Assembly: GCA_040307135.1 (NCBI GenBank)
Contig: JAWRKD010000092.1
Location: forward strand, 1 to 30,593
DNA: 30,593 bases
Reading direction: 5' to 3'
Source of the DNA: Aminidesulfovibrio sp040307135
GTDB taxonomy: Bacteria; Desulfobacterota; Desulfovibrionia; Desulfovibrionales; Desulfovibrionaceae
Each line of letters starts with the position of its first letter. Positions within the stretch are counted from its first letter, which is position 1. The position numbers and the translations under genes were made by a program. Below the pieces are notes generated by a model. That model was not told the DNA's origin. It worked only from the letters and a program-made list of their open reading frames with translations, and searched no databases. Shown piece by piece: positions 8,019-17,503 of the stretch.

Positions 8019-8608
8019 AAACCGTGAAGCCCGTTCGCATCTTCATGACCGGCGTGGGCGGCCAGGGCACGCTCACCGCCACCACCATCCTGGCCCAGGC
8101 CGCCACCCTCAAGGGCCTGCCCGTGACCAGCGGCGAAATCCACGGCATGGCCCAGCGCGGCGGCGTGGTGGAGTCCTTCCTGCTTATCGGCTGCAAAAGC
8201 CCCAAGATCGGCCCCGGCGAGGCCGACATCCTCATGGGCTTCGAGCCCCTGGAGACCCTGCGCGCCCTGCCCTATCTCAAGGCCGGGGGCCTGGTCCTCT
8301 CCTCCACCGAGTTCCTGCCGCCCCTGTCCGTGGCCATGGGCAGGCAGCCCTGCCCGAGCCTGGCCGCCATCCAGGACAAGGTGGCCGCCTGCACCAAGCG
8401 CTCGGCCTGGCTGCCCTGCCAGACCCTGGGGCTCGCGGCCGGGGCCGTGCAGGCGGGCAACATCGCGCTGCTGGGCGCGCTCTGCGCCATGGACGCCCTG
8501 CCCTTCGGCACGGAAGCCGTGGCCGACGCCCTGCGCGCCGGGCTCAAGCCCAAGGTGGCCGAGATCAACCTCAAGGCCCTGGAACTGGGAGCCGCAGCCG
8601 CGGCCTAA
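8015..8608 (+). CDS. iorB: Indolepyruvate:ferredoxin oxidoreductase, beta subunit
   Basis: 197 residues, the gamma-type (pyruvate ferredoxin oxidoreductase catalytic gamma-like) partner of IorA. The N-terminal FMTGVGGQGTLTATTILAQAA (10-30) with GVGGQG is the family hallmark, followed by SGEIHGMAQRGGVVESFLLIG and ADILMGFEPLETLRALP. The start codon overlaps the iorA stop by 4 bp with GGAGG in the end of iorA (CTGGAGGCC) as ribosome site. An 11-bp gap separates it from the downstream activator gene, so all three probably form one transcript. Confidence 0.95.
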   Translation: MKTVKPVRIFMTGVGGQGTLTATTILAQAATLKGLPVTSGEIHGMAQRGGVVESFLLIGCKSPKIGPGEADILMGFEPLETLRALPYLKAGGLVLSSTEFLPPLSVAMGRQPCPSLAAIQDKVAACTKRSAWLPCQTLGLAAGAVQAGNIALLGALCAMDALPFGTEAVADALRAGLKPKVAEINLKALELGAAAAA

Positions 8609-8619
8609 GGGACGGACCC

Positions 8620-10197
<1,578 letters not shown>

Positions 10198-10215
10198 CGC
10201 CCAGCGGATTCCGGA

Positions 10216-10248
10216 AAAAAGAAAGGGAGCCTTGCGGCTCCCTTTTTT
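10216..10248. terminator. Bidirectional intrinsic terminator between the activator and the CysK fusion gene
   Basis: A perfect 10-bp stem AAAGGGAGCC / GGCTCCCTTT (10222-10231 and 10236-10245) with a TTGC loop. T-run on the plus side (10243-10248) and an A-run upstream (10215-10220) that gives T's on the minus side. It lies between the two convergent stop codons and can end both transcripts. Confidence 0.92.
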
Positions 10249-12542
10249 CATGCCGGGAAGAGCCTGGGTCCGCTCGCCGTGTCCTCCAGCCGGTAGCCGG
10301 CCGCCGCGATCTGGTCGCGCAGGGCGTCCGAGGCCTGGAAGTCCTTGTTCTTGCGGGCCGCCTCGCGCTCGATGAGCAGGCCCTGCACGGCCTCGGGCAG
10401 GCTGGCCGCGGGCACGGGCAAGTGCGCCGGGTCCAGGATGCCGAGCACCGCGTCCACGTGGCGCAGGGCCTTGAGGCAGGCCTTGGCCCCGGCCCCCGTG
10501 AGCTTGCCCTTGGCGGCCAGGCCGTTCACGGTCTTCACGAAGCCGAAGAGCGCGGGCCAGAACTGGTGCAGGGAGAGGTCGTCCTCCAGGGCCGCGGCGA
10601 ACGCGGCCTTCAGGTCGAACACGGCCTGGCGCGCGGCTTCGGCCACGTCCTCGCCCGGAGCCTCGGCGGCCAGGGTCAGGGCCGCGGCGCAGTCCTGCAC
10701 CTTGCGCCAGTTCTTGGCCCACATGGCCAGGCTCCGGCGGGTCAGGGGCAACGGCTTGCGGTAGGAGCCCGAGAGGAGCCAGAGCCGCAGGGCGCGGGGG
10801 CCGCCGGTCTCGGCCAGGGCCGCGTCCAGGTCCCAGTCCAGGCCCTCTTCCGGGGCCACGCGCTTGTCCACCAGCCAGGCCCGAGGCTCCTGGCCCTCGG
10901 CGGACCACAGGGCGCGCAGGTTCTCCAGGTGCGGGAACTGATGGGCCTCGGAGGCCAGGACCACGTCCACCCGGGGCAGGGCGGCCAGGGCCGCGGCCGC
11001 GGCCTGCAAAAACCACGTGGGCCGCACGTTGCCCCACTCGGTCTCCAGCACCTCGCCCTGCTTCAGATCCAGGAGGCTGGCCCTTTTGAGCAGGGTGAAG
11101 TCGCGGGGGTTCTCCTTGACGTAGGAGGCCAGGTCCACGGTCTTGCCCAGGGCCACCTTGTCCGCGTCCATGCCGGCCATGGCCCCGTAGCGCTTGTCGC
11201 GGAGCACGTCGAAATACACGGAGCGCAGCTTCTCGTAGGCCAGGCCCTTGGCCAGGAGCTTGCGGCAGAGGCCCAGGGCCCGCTCCGTGGCCCCGGAGGC
11301 CAGGGAAAAGACCGTGTCCGGACGCAGGCCCAGGAGTGCGGCGCGCTCCCGCAGCCGCTCCATGGCCCGGTCCACGAAGGGCTCGCGCCGGGTCTTGGCC
11401 TCGCGCGCGGCGGCCAGGGCGCGGTCGTCCATGTCGGCCAGAGCCACGGCCACCACGGGCTTGCCGCCTTCGGCCTCCAGGTGTCGGGCCAGCACGTCCA
11501 GAAGGACCATGCGCCGCCAAGCGTCCAGCTCGCCCAGGGCGTCCAGGCTGGGACCCGGGGTGAACAGGCCCGGCGCGGCGAGGCCGGAGAGCGCCACGGG
11601 GCTGCCCGTGGCCACGCTGGAAAGCCGCACCCCGCGCTCGGCCCGGGAGGCGAAGAGCGGGGTGGACAGGTAGCGCTCGCCGCTGTCCGGGAAGATGGCC
11701 ACCACCATGCCCTCGCGCAGCCCGGCCGCCACCTTGAGCGCCCCGGCCAGGGCCGCGCCCGAGCTCATGCCCGCCAGGATGCCTTCCTCGCGGGCCAGGC
11801 GGCGGCAGAGGGAAAAGGCCTCCTCGTCCTCCACGTTGAGCACCCCGTCCAGGGCCTTCTTGTCATAGATGCCCGGGGGGTAGGACTCGTGCATGTTCTT
11901 GAGGCCCTGGATCTTGTGCCCGGCGAAGGGCTCCACGGCCAGGACGCGCACCGCGCCCTCGCTGTACTCCTTGAGGCCCTTGACCAGGCCCATGGCCGTG
12001 CCCGTGGTGCCCAGGGCCGCCACCACGTGGGTCACCCGGCCCTCGGTCTGGTCCCATATCTCCCGGGCCGTGCCGCGGTAGTGGGCCTGGATGCTGGCCG
12101 GGTTGTTGTACTGGTCCATGAGCACGTACTTGTCCGGCTCCTCGCGGGCCATGCGGTAGGCCAGCTCGATGGCCCCGTCCGTGGAGAGCCGGGCCGGGGT
12201 CAGCTCGATCTCCGCGCCGAAGGCCCGCAGGATCATCTTGCGCTCCTCGGAGGCGGCCTCGCTCATGAGCATCTTGATCTTGTAGCCCTTGACCGCGGCC
12301 ACCATGGCCAGGCCGATGCCGGTGTTGCCGCTGGTGGCCTCGATGATGGTCTTGTCCGGGGTGAGCTCGCCCGAGGCCTCGGCCGCCTCGATCATGGCCA
12401 GGGCCACGCGGTCCTTCACCGAGCCGCCCGGGTTGCGGCATTCGATCTTCGCCAGGATTTTGACGTGGGGATGGGGATTGAGCCGCCGGATTTCCACCAG
12501 CGGCGTGTGGCCGATCATGCTCAGGACGTTCTCGTGATACAT
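10248..12542 (-). CDS. Cysteine synthase fused to a degenerate cysteinyl-tRNA synthetase-like domain
   Basis: 764 residues, about twice a normal cysteine synthase. Residues 1-300 are a complete CysK: PLP lysine K43 in NPGGSVKDR, SGNTG (71-75), the phosphate loop GTTGT (178-182), GMSSGAAL, and PDSGERYLST (285-294). This half should make cysteine from O-acetylserine and sulfide. Residues about 325-764 align throughout with cysteinyl-tRNA synthetase: LLDVLARHLEAEGG, LADMDDRAL, SVYFDV, FPHLEN, LWLLSGSYRKPL, and the C-terminal REAARKNKDFQASDALRDQI. But the HIGH site reads ELDA (338-341), no KMSKS is present (RVAPEEG region), and three of four zinc ligands are replaced (P329, A514, L542; only H538 remains). 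It therefore should not aminoacylate. Start at 12542: AGGG is 6 nt upstream, whereas it touches the alternative ATG at 12548. Monocistronic. Confidence 0.9.
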   Translation of the reverse strand: MYHENVLSMIGHTPLVEIRRLNPHPHVKILAKIECRNPGGSVKDRVALAMIEAAEASGELTPDKTIIEATSGNTGIGLAMVAAVKGYKIKMLMSEAASEERKMILRAFGAEIELTPARLSTDGAIELAYRMAREEPDKYVLMDQYNNPASIQAHYRGTAREIWDQTEGRVTHVVAALGTTGTAMGLVKGLKEYSEGAVRVLAVEPFAGHKIQGLKNMHESYPPGIYDKKALDGVLNVEDEEAFSLCRRLAREEGILAGMSSGAALAGALKVAAGLREGMVVAIFPDSGERYLSTPLFASRAERGVRLSSVATGSPVALSGLAAPGLFTPGPSLDALGELDAWRRMVLLDVLARHLEAEGGKPVVAVALADMDDRALAAAREAKTRREPFVDRAMERLRERAALLGLRPDTVFSLASGATERALGLCRKLLAKGLAYEKLRSVYFDVLRDKRYGAMAGMDADKVALGKTVDLASYVKENPRDFTLLKRASLLDLKQGEVLETEWGNVRPTWFLQAAAAALAALPRVDVVLASEAHQFPHLENLRALWSAEGQEPRAWLVDKRVAPEEGLDWDLDAALAETGGPRALRLWLLSGSYRKPLPLTRRSLAMWAKNWRKVQDCAAALTLAAEAPGEDVAEAARQAVFDLKAAFAAALEDDLSLHQFWPALFGFVKTVNGLAAKGKLTGAGAKACLKALRHVDAVLGILDPAHLPVPAASLPEAVQGLLIEREAARKNKDFQASDALRDQIAAAGYRLEDTASGPRLFPA

Positions 12543-12587
12543 GCGCATCCCTGGGGCAGTGGTGTTGTGCGGGGTCCCCGCCGTCCG

Positions 12588-12616
12588 GGTTTAGGACAAA
12601 ACCCGCCCGCCCGCAA
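12588..12616 (-). promoter_or_regulatory. Putative sigma-70 promoter of the CysK fusion gene
   Basis: On the minus strand TTGCGG (12616-12611), 17 bp, TAAACC (12593-12588), predicting a leader of about 40 nt before 12542. The -35 sits directly next to the sigma-54 element of the divergent gene. Confidence 0.3.
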
Positions 12617-12617
12617 G

Positions 12618-12636
12618 TTGGCAGACAATTTGCAAA
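12618..12636 (+). promoter_or_regulatory. Sigma-54 (-24/-12) promoter of the MptE-like gene
   Basis: TTGGCAGACAATTTGCAA has GG (12620-12621) and GC (12632-12633) with exactly 10 nt between them, CA after the GG and TT before the GC. It matches the sigma-54 consensus YTGGCAC-N5-TTGCW at all but one of the conserved positions. Transcription would begin near 12645, leaving about 22 nt with GAGG (12658-12661) as ribosome site. It is the only convincing sigma-54 element I found in the window. Confidence 0.8.
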
Positions 12637-12667
12637 CCCTCGGACGAACACCAACCCGAGGATGCCC

Positions 12668-14428
12668 ATGAAACTCTTTCCCCACCTCCGGCCCAACATG
12701 GAAACCCTCGACCGCCTGGGCCACAAGATCGTGGCCTGGATGGCCGCGAAAAAGCCCGACGAACAGCGGATCAAGGACGGCGTCTTCGTGAACGCCCACG
12801 GCCTGCTGGACTGGCGTCTGCCCTCGGGCCAGGGCATGTTCGAGAAGGTGCCGCCCGCGGCCTTCTACCGGGCCTGGAACGGCGGGGACAAGCCGCACTC
12901 CAGCGCCACCATCCTGGTGGGCTGCAACCTGGGCTACGGCCTGAACCATCTCCTGACCCAGACCCCGGACAGCCACAAGATCATCCTGGTGGAACCTCAG
13001 CCGGAGCTGCTCCTGGCCTGCCTGGGCCAGACCGACTACCGGCCCTTCCTGGAGGCCAAGAAGCTCCACCTGGCCGTGCCCGAGGACGACTACCTCTGGG
13101 AGATCATCAAGAACCTGGACCTCCAGTACGTTTACGGCGTCATCAATCTGCGCCTCGACCTGCCGAGCCAGCAGATGGGCCCGGAATACGCCGCGCTCAT
13201 GGAGCGCGTCCGCGGCCGGGTGGAGAACTTCGCCGTGGAAATGAACACCCTGCGCAGCCGCCAGGACGTCATGGTCGGCAACGAACTCCAGAACTTCCAG
13301 CGCGCCCTCAAGGACGGCAGCCTGGCCGGGCTGGCCGGATCGGCCGCCGGGGTCGGGGCCGTGATCTTGGGCGCGGGCCCCTCCCTGCCGCGCTTCGCCC
13401 CGGAGCTGGCCCGGGACAGGGGCTACGCCGTGTACGCCACCGCGCTCCAGACCATGCCCACGGCGCAGTCCCTGGGGCTCACCCCGGACTTCTGCCTGGC
13501 CATTGACTACGACCCGAGCATGCTCAAGGTCTTCGAGCGCCTGGACCTGGACAAGGCCGCGACGGTCCCGCTCATCTATTCCACCAAGGTCCAGCCCGAG
13601 CTGGTGCGCCGCTACCCCGGCCCCACCATCCCGCTCTGGACCGTGGGCGGCATGGCCACCTTCGCCCTCAAGGACCGCGAACTGGTCCTGGACGCGGGCG
13701 GCAACGTGAGCCTGACCCTGATCCGCTTCCTGCGCTGGTGCGGCGTCTGCCGCATCGTGCTGGCCGGGCAGGACTTCGCCTGGGCCGGGGACCAGACCCA
13801 CGCCGCGGGCCACCACTCCGCAGGCCGCAAGTTCCGCTTCAACCCCAGGATGCACCAGAAGATCAAGAACATGGACGGCGAGACGATCGTCACCTACACT
13901 CAGTTCATGGCCGCCAAGCGCGAGCTGGAGCAGGACATCCGCAAGTCGCCCTTCCCCATCTTCAACCTCTACGGCGGCGGCGCGGTGATTCAGGGCGCGG
14001 AGGCGGTGGACATGGCGGCCCTGCGCGAGCGCGGCCTGCTCACCTCGGCCCCGGGCAGCGCGGAACGCTTCCTGGCCGCGCTGAAACTCTGCCGGGAAAG
14101 GAGCCGCGGCTTCGACTTCGAGCCGCGCAGCCACCGCTGGTCCAGTTCCCTGCGCAACGCCGAGAAGCGCCTGACCAGGCTCTTCCGCAATCTGGACAAG
14201 AACCAGGGCGAGATCCACGGGCTTTTCGAGCAGGCCCTGCTCTTCATCAAGCAGGACCCGCTCTACCTGCCTTACCTCTTCAACGAGATCATCAACCTCG
14301 CCGGACTGGCCAAGGCGCGCCAGTTCTACGAGGCCAAGGACCTCTCCGAATTCCGCAGGATCGAGAAGGAGGTCCTGCGCAAGGTGCGCGAGATCGACCG
14401 CTGCCTGAAGCCGGCCCGGGCCGCCTGA
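12668..14428 (+). CDS. MptE-like / Maf (DUF115) family protein, probable motility-associated glycosyltransferase
   Basis: 586 residues. The core has TILVGCNLGYGLNHLL (81-96), a nucleotide-binding-like loop, and the DUF115/MAF_flag10 signature AVILGAGPSL (231-240) followed by YAVYATALQTMPTAQSLGLTPDFCLAIDYDP, then a C-terminal helical region. The family includes the motility accessory factors that transfer nonulosonic acids (pseudaminic or legionaminic) onto flagellin, and shares a fold with archaeal MptE pterin pyrophosphokinase. In bacteria the Maf role is more likely; substrate unknown. The ATG at 12668 was chosen over 12662 because GAGG is 6 nt from it and abuts the other. A sigma-54 promoter precedes it, fitting a flagellar or surface-decoration role, though no flagellar genes are in the window. 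Confidence 0.8.
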   Translation: MKLFPHLRPNMETLDRLGHKIVAWMAAKKPDEQRIKDGVFVNAHGLLDWRLPSGQGMFEKVPPAAFYRAWNGGDKPHSSATILVGCNLGYGLNHLLTQTPDSHKIILVEPQPELLLACLGQTDYRPFLEAKKLHLAVPEDDYLWEIIKNLDLQYVYGVINLRLDLPSQQMGPEYAALMERVRGRVENFAVEMNTLRSRQDVMVGNELQNFQRALKDGSLAGLAGSAAGVGAVILGAGPSLPRFAPELARDRGYAVYATALQTMPTAQSLGLTPDFCLAIDYDPSMLKVFERLDLDKAATVPLIYSTKVQPELVRRYPGPTIPLWTVGGMATFALKDRELVLDAGGNVSLTLIRFLRWCGVCRIVLAGQDFAWAGDQTHAAGHHSAGRKFRFNPRMHQKIKNMDGETIVTYTQFMAAKRELEQDIRKSPFPIFNLYGGGAVIQGAEAVDMAALRERGLLTSAPGSAERFLAALKLCRERSRGFDFEPRSHRWSSSLRNAEKRLTRLFRNLDKNQGEIHGLFEQALLFIKQDPLYLPYLFNEIINLAGLAKARQFYEAKDLSEFRRIEKEVLRKVREIDRCLKPARAA

Positions 14429-14430
14429 CG

Positions 14431-14457
14431 CGCGCAACCCCCCCTCCGGGTTGCGCG
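14431..14457 (+). terminator. Stem-loop directly after the MptE-like gene
   Basis: Perfect 10-bp stem CGCGCAACCC / GGGTTGCGCG with a 7-nt C-rich loop, starting two bases after the stop codon. There is no T-run, so it may be a weak terminator or a 3' mRNA stabiliser. Its right arm overlaps the proposed -35 of the next gene. Confidence 0.55.
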
Positions 14458-14479
14458 GCCGCGCCCAACCGCCTATAAG
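14451..14479 (+). promoter_or_regulatory. Putative promoter of the PAP2-ArnT pair
   Basis: TTGCGC (14451-14456), 17 bp, TATAAG (14474-14479, five of six consensus bases). Only 7 nt separate the -10 from the ATG at 14487, so transcription would start at or next to the start codon. AAGG within the -10 could alternatively be a ribosome site if the gene is read from upstream. Confidence 0.45.
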
Positions 14480-14486
14480 GCTGGCG

Positions 14487-15098
14487 ATGACGCGGGCGCT
14501 CTCCGGCTGGCTCCGGTTCTCCTGGCCGCTTTTGGCCCTGCTCCTGCTGCTCTGGCTGGCCCTGGGCAGCGAGGCCCAGGTGGCGGCCTTTTTCCGCGGG
14601 CACCGCGCGGCCCATCCCGGGCTCAAGGCCTGCCTGCGCTTCGTCACGGACTGGGCCAATCCCCCGTTCTACCTGGTCTATGCCTGGATGCTCTGGCGCG
14701 GCTGGCGGGACAAACGCCCCGACCTCACCCGCCTGGCCCTGGCCTACGTGGCGGTCCAGCTGGCCGTGGCCGTGCTGGCCGTCCAGGGGCTCAAGATGCT
14801 CATCGGCAGGCCGCGGCCCGGGGCCGGGGAGTTCTTCGCCCCCCTGACCACGGTCCCAGGCCAGCAGTCCATGCCCTCCGGCCACACCACGGAGATCACC
14901 GGCGCCACACTGCCCCTGGCCCTGCGCTCGGCCCGGCGCTGGGCCGCGCCGCTCTTCGGCCTGCTCGTGGCCTTGACGGGGTTCAGCCGCATCTATCTCG
15001 GCTGGCACCATCCCTCGGACGTGTTTTTCGGCTGGCTGCTCGGTTCCGTGGCCGGCCTGGCCATTCACCTTCTGGCCTGCAAGGACGCCCATGCGTGA
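14487..15098 (+). CDS. PAP2-family membrane phosphatase
   Basis: 203 residues with about five to six membrane helices. The three phosphatase motifs are complete: K103-X6-R110-P111, P130-S-G-H133, and S167-R-X5-H-X3-D (SRIYLGWHHPSD, 167-178). PAP2 enzymes remove phosphate from lipid pyrophosphates such as undecaprenyl-PP, from phosphatidylglycerol phosphate, or from lipid A (LpxE/LpxF type). The stop codon overlaps the start of the ArnT-like gene by 8 bp, so the two are co-translated, which favours a role with a polyprenyl-phosphate sugar donor or lipid A modification. The start was set at 14487 because upstream codons in the same frame run into the previous gene's stem-loop. Confidence 0.88.
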   Translation: MTRALSGWLRFSWPLLALLLLLWLALGSEAQVAAFFRGHRAAHPGLKACLRFVTDWANPPFYLVYAWMLWRGWRDKRPDLTRLALAYVAVQLAVAVLAVQGLKMLIGRPRPGAGEFFAPLTTVPGQQSMPSGHTTEITGATLPLALRSARRWAAPLFGLLVALTGFSRIYLGWHHPSDVFFGWLLGSVAGLAIHLLACKDAHA

Positions 15099-16716
15099 CC
15101 TCCTCGACCGGACCTACGGACTCCTGACCCGCCACCCCTGGTGGACCCTGGGCCTGTTCCTGGCCGGGCACACGATCTTCACCATGAACTGCCGCGCCCT
15201 CTGGTTCTCCGACGAGGTGCGCTACGCCAACGCCTTCGAGAACGTGCTGCGGGCCGGAAAATGGCTCGTGCTTTCGCTCAATGGCCAGCCCTACCCGGAC
15301 AAGCCGCCGCTCTACTTCTGGCTCCTCTCCCTGCTGCACACCCTGTCCGAGATGCCCGCAGTGTTCTTCCTGGGCGCAGCCCTGTCCGGGCTGCTCTATC
15401 TCTTCGCCACCCTGGACCTGAACCGCGCCCTGGGCCGGGACCGCGGCCTGGGCCTCACGGCCGGGCTCCTTCTGCTCACGGACTTCGTGTTCACCGGGCT
15501 TTTGCACTACTCGCGCATGGACCTGCTCTTCGCGGCCCTGATCCTGTGCAGCCAGGCCTGCCTCTACCGGGCCTACGGCCCCGCGGGCACGGGCCGCAGG
15601 CTCTGGATCAACGCGGGCTTCATCCTCATGGCCCTGGCCACCCTGACCAAGGGCCCCCTGGGGTTCATCTTCCCCCTGCTGACCCTGGTCCTGTTCCTGG
15701 CCTGGCGCGGCGAGCTGGCCAGGATGCGCAACCGCGCCACGCTCCAGGCCGCCGGGATCATGACCGGACTGCTCCTGGCCTGGCTCCTGGCCGCCCTGTT
15801 CGTGGAGGGCCCGGCCTTCATCACCGACGTGCTGGGCAAGCAGATCGTGACCCGGGCCGTGAACACCTTCCACCACAAGGAACCCTTCTGGTACTACTTC
15901 TGGGCTCTGCCCGTGGCCTGCCTGCCCTGGCTCCTGCTGCCCGCCTTCCTGCCCTTCTGGCGCGTGTTCGCCCCGGGCCACTGGAAGCGGGCCTGGAACG
16001 GACGGCGGCAGGCCGGGGCCGAGGCCTGGCTCTGGGCCATGGTCCTGCCCGCCTTCCTGCTGCTGAGCTGCCTCTCGGGCAAGGTCTTCGTCTATGTCCT
16101 GCCGCTGCTGGCGCCCCTGGCTCTGCTGGCCGCCTCCGGCCTGGAGGACATGGACTGGAGCCGGGCCAAGGCCTTCTGGACCGCCCTGGCCGGACTGCTC
16201 CTGCTCCTGGCCGCGGCCCTGCCCGTGGCCGAGGCCGTGGTTCCCATGCCCGTGGCCCCGCGCGGCGTGGCCCTGGGCACCGTGCTCCTGGCCGCCACCG
16301 GCGTGGCGGTCCTGCTCCTGCGCCGCGACGGCACGCGCGTCCCGCTCCTGGCCCTGGCCCTGGGCCTGCTCCTCTGGAGCCTGCCCCTGCACCTGATCAC
16401 GGCCCCCTCCCTGGACAACTACATGAGCCCCAAGCGCCAGGGCGAGATCATCAAGGCCTACGTGGCCGAGGGCTACACCCCCCTGGCCTTCGACATCTAC
16501 AGCGGCATCTTCACCTACTACGCGGGCGTGAACATCCCGGAGGCCGACAGCCTGGCCCAGGTGGCCGCCGAGGTGGACAAGGCCCCGCGGGCCATTCTGG
16601 TGACCCGCAAGAAACGCTGGGACGCTTGGCAGGACAGGCCTTCCCGCCTGGTGGCCTTTGACGAGCAGGACATCGCGGGCCAGGTCTATGTGCTGGCCGC
16701 CACGGCCCCACGCTGA
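15091..16716 (+). CDS. ArnT/PMT-family glycosyltransferase (GT-C fold)
   Basis: 541 residues, roughly a dozen membrane helices. The GT-C catalytic acidic motif is in WFSDEVRYAN (D41-E42), followed by YPDKPPLYFWLLSLLH (69-84), the hallmark of ArnT-like enzymes, and a soluble periplasmic C-terminal domain (about 440-541). Such enzymes move a sugar from a polyprenyl phosphate donor to lipid A or other acceptors on the periplasmic face; ArnT itself uses 4-amino-4-deoxy-L-arabinose. I cannot determine the sugar. No other arn genes are here. Overlaps the PAP2 gene by 8 bp. A small stem (GCCGT / ACGGC, 16721-16735) follows the stop. Confidence 0.88.
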   Translation: MRDLLDRTYGLLTRHPWWTLGLFLAGHTIFTMNCRALWFSDEVRYANAFENVLRAGKWLVLSLNGQPYPDKPPLYFWLLSLLHTLSEMPAVFFLGAALSGLLYLFATLDLNRALGRDRGLGLTAGLLLLTDFVFTGLLHYSRMDLLFAALILCSQACLYRAYGPAGTGRRLWINAGFILMALATLTKGPLGFIFPLLTLVLFLAWRGELARMRNRATLQAAGIMTGLLLAWLLAALFVEGPAFITDVLGKQIVTRAVNTFHHKEPFWYYFWALPVACLPWLLLPAFLPFWRVFAPGHWKRAWNGRRQAGAEAWLWAMVLPAFLLLSCLSGKVFVYVLPLLAPLALLAASGLEDMDWSRAKAFWTALAGLLLLLAAALPVAEAVVPMPVAPRGVALGTVLLAATGVAVLLLRRDGTRVPLLALALGLLLWSLPLHLITAPSLDNYMSPKRQGEIIKAYVAEGYTPLAFDIYSGIFTYYAGVNIPEADSLAQVAAEVDKAPRAILVTRKKRWDAWQDRPSRLVAFDEQDIAGQVYVLAATAPR

Positions 16717-16796
16717 CAAAGCCGTAATAAACGGCCCGCTTCTTGCTAGAAATTCACCGCGCGACAACCCCAACCCGGGCGATGCCCGAGGCGGAC

Positions 16797-17438
16797 ATGG
16801 CGATGCGGCGAACCCTCCTCCTGCTCCTCTCCCTGGCCCTGCTGCCGGGGTGCGCCCTGCCTGTGGCGCTGGAAGGCGGAATCACCGTGGCCCAGTACGC
16901 CAGCTCCGCCTACACCGGCTACACCCTGACCAACGAATACTACCCGCGGGAACGCGTGGATGCCGAGGCCAGCGCGGACATGCGCCTGGAGGAAGCCGTG
17001 CGCGAACGCCTGCACGGCGACCCCGCCACGCATTACGCCCAGGTGGTGCCGATGTGCTACGCCGGGGAGGTCTATCTCCTGGGACGAGTATCCTCGGAGG
17101 ATGAACGCGCGGCCCTGACCCGGATCGCGGCCGCCACCCCGGGCGTCAAGGGAGTGACGCGCTGCCTCCTGGGGCCGGGCGCGCCGCCGGTGTCGCCGGA
17201 ACGCAGCCGCCTGGCCGCCAACGCCGTGAACCGCCGCCTGGCCGCGCTGGCGGGCGTGCGGCCCGAACGCCTGCGCGTGGAAGCCGTGGGCACGCATGTG
17301 GTGGTCCTGGCCTACGTCTCCAGCCCGGCCGAGCGCAGCCGCATCCAGACGGCCCTGGCCTCGGTGCCCGAGGCCGCCTCGGTCACCACCTATCTGCCCC
17401 TGGCCGCGGCCGGGGGCTCCCAGCTGGCCGCCCGCTAG
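16797..17438 (+). CDS. BON-domain outer-membrane-type lipoprotein
   Basis: 213 residues. A signal peptide with a lipobox, LLPGC, places the lipidated Cys at 19. Two BON-like repeats follow: about 58-125 (EEAVRERLHGDPATHYAQVV, GEVYLLGRVSSEDERAALTRIA, TPGVKGVTRCL) and about 130-200 (ANAVNRRLAALAGVRPERLRVE, HVVVLAYVSSPAERSRIQTALASVPEAASV). BON domains are thought to bind phospholipids in the periplasm (as in OsmY and DolP). The closest functional parallel is DolP/YraP, an outer-membrane lipoprotein with two BON domains important for envelope integrity. The start at 16797 is supported by GAGG 5 nt upstream and by the MAMRR start of the signal peptide; further upstream in-frame codons are less apt. 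Confidence 0.85.
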   Translation: MAMRRTLLLLLSLALLPGCALPVALEGGITVAQYASSAYTGYTLTNEYYPRERVDAEASADMRLEEAVRERLHGDPATHYAQVVPMCYAGEVYLLGRVSSEDERAALTRIAAATPGVKGVTRCLLGPGAPPVSPERSRLAANAVNRRLAALAGVRPERLRVEAVGTHVVVLAYVSSPAERSRIQTALASVPEAASVTTYLPLAAAGGSQLAAR

Positions 17439-17448
17439 CCTTTGCAAA

Positions 17449-17493
17449 GAAAAACGCCGCCCCGGCAGCACCGGAGCGGCGTTCTGTCCTTTT
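17449..17493. terminator. Bidirectional intrinsic terminator between the BON gene and the dehydrogenase gene
   Basis: Stem AACGCCGC (17453-17460) with GCGGCGTT (17476-17483), extended by CCGG / CCGG across one mismatch, loop CAGCA. T-rich tail on the plus side (17487-17493) and A-run 5' of the stem giving five T's on the minus side. Lies between convergent stop codons. Confidence 0.9.
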
Positions 17494-17503
17494 CGACCCC
17501 GGG

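Noticed and set aside
14983..16773. 596-codon minus-strand frame opposite the ArnT-like gene
   Set aside because: Gln/Gly/His-rich low-complexity translation with no recognisable domain; the plus-strand ArnT-like protein explains the region.
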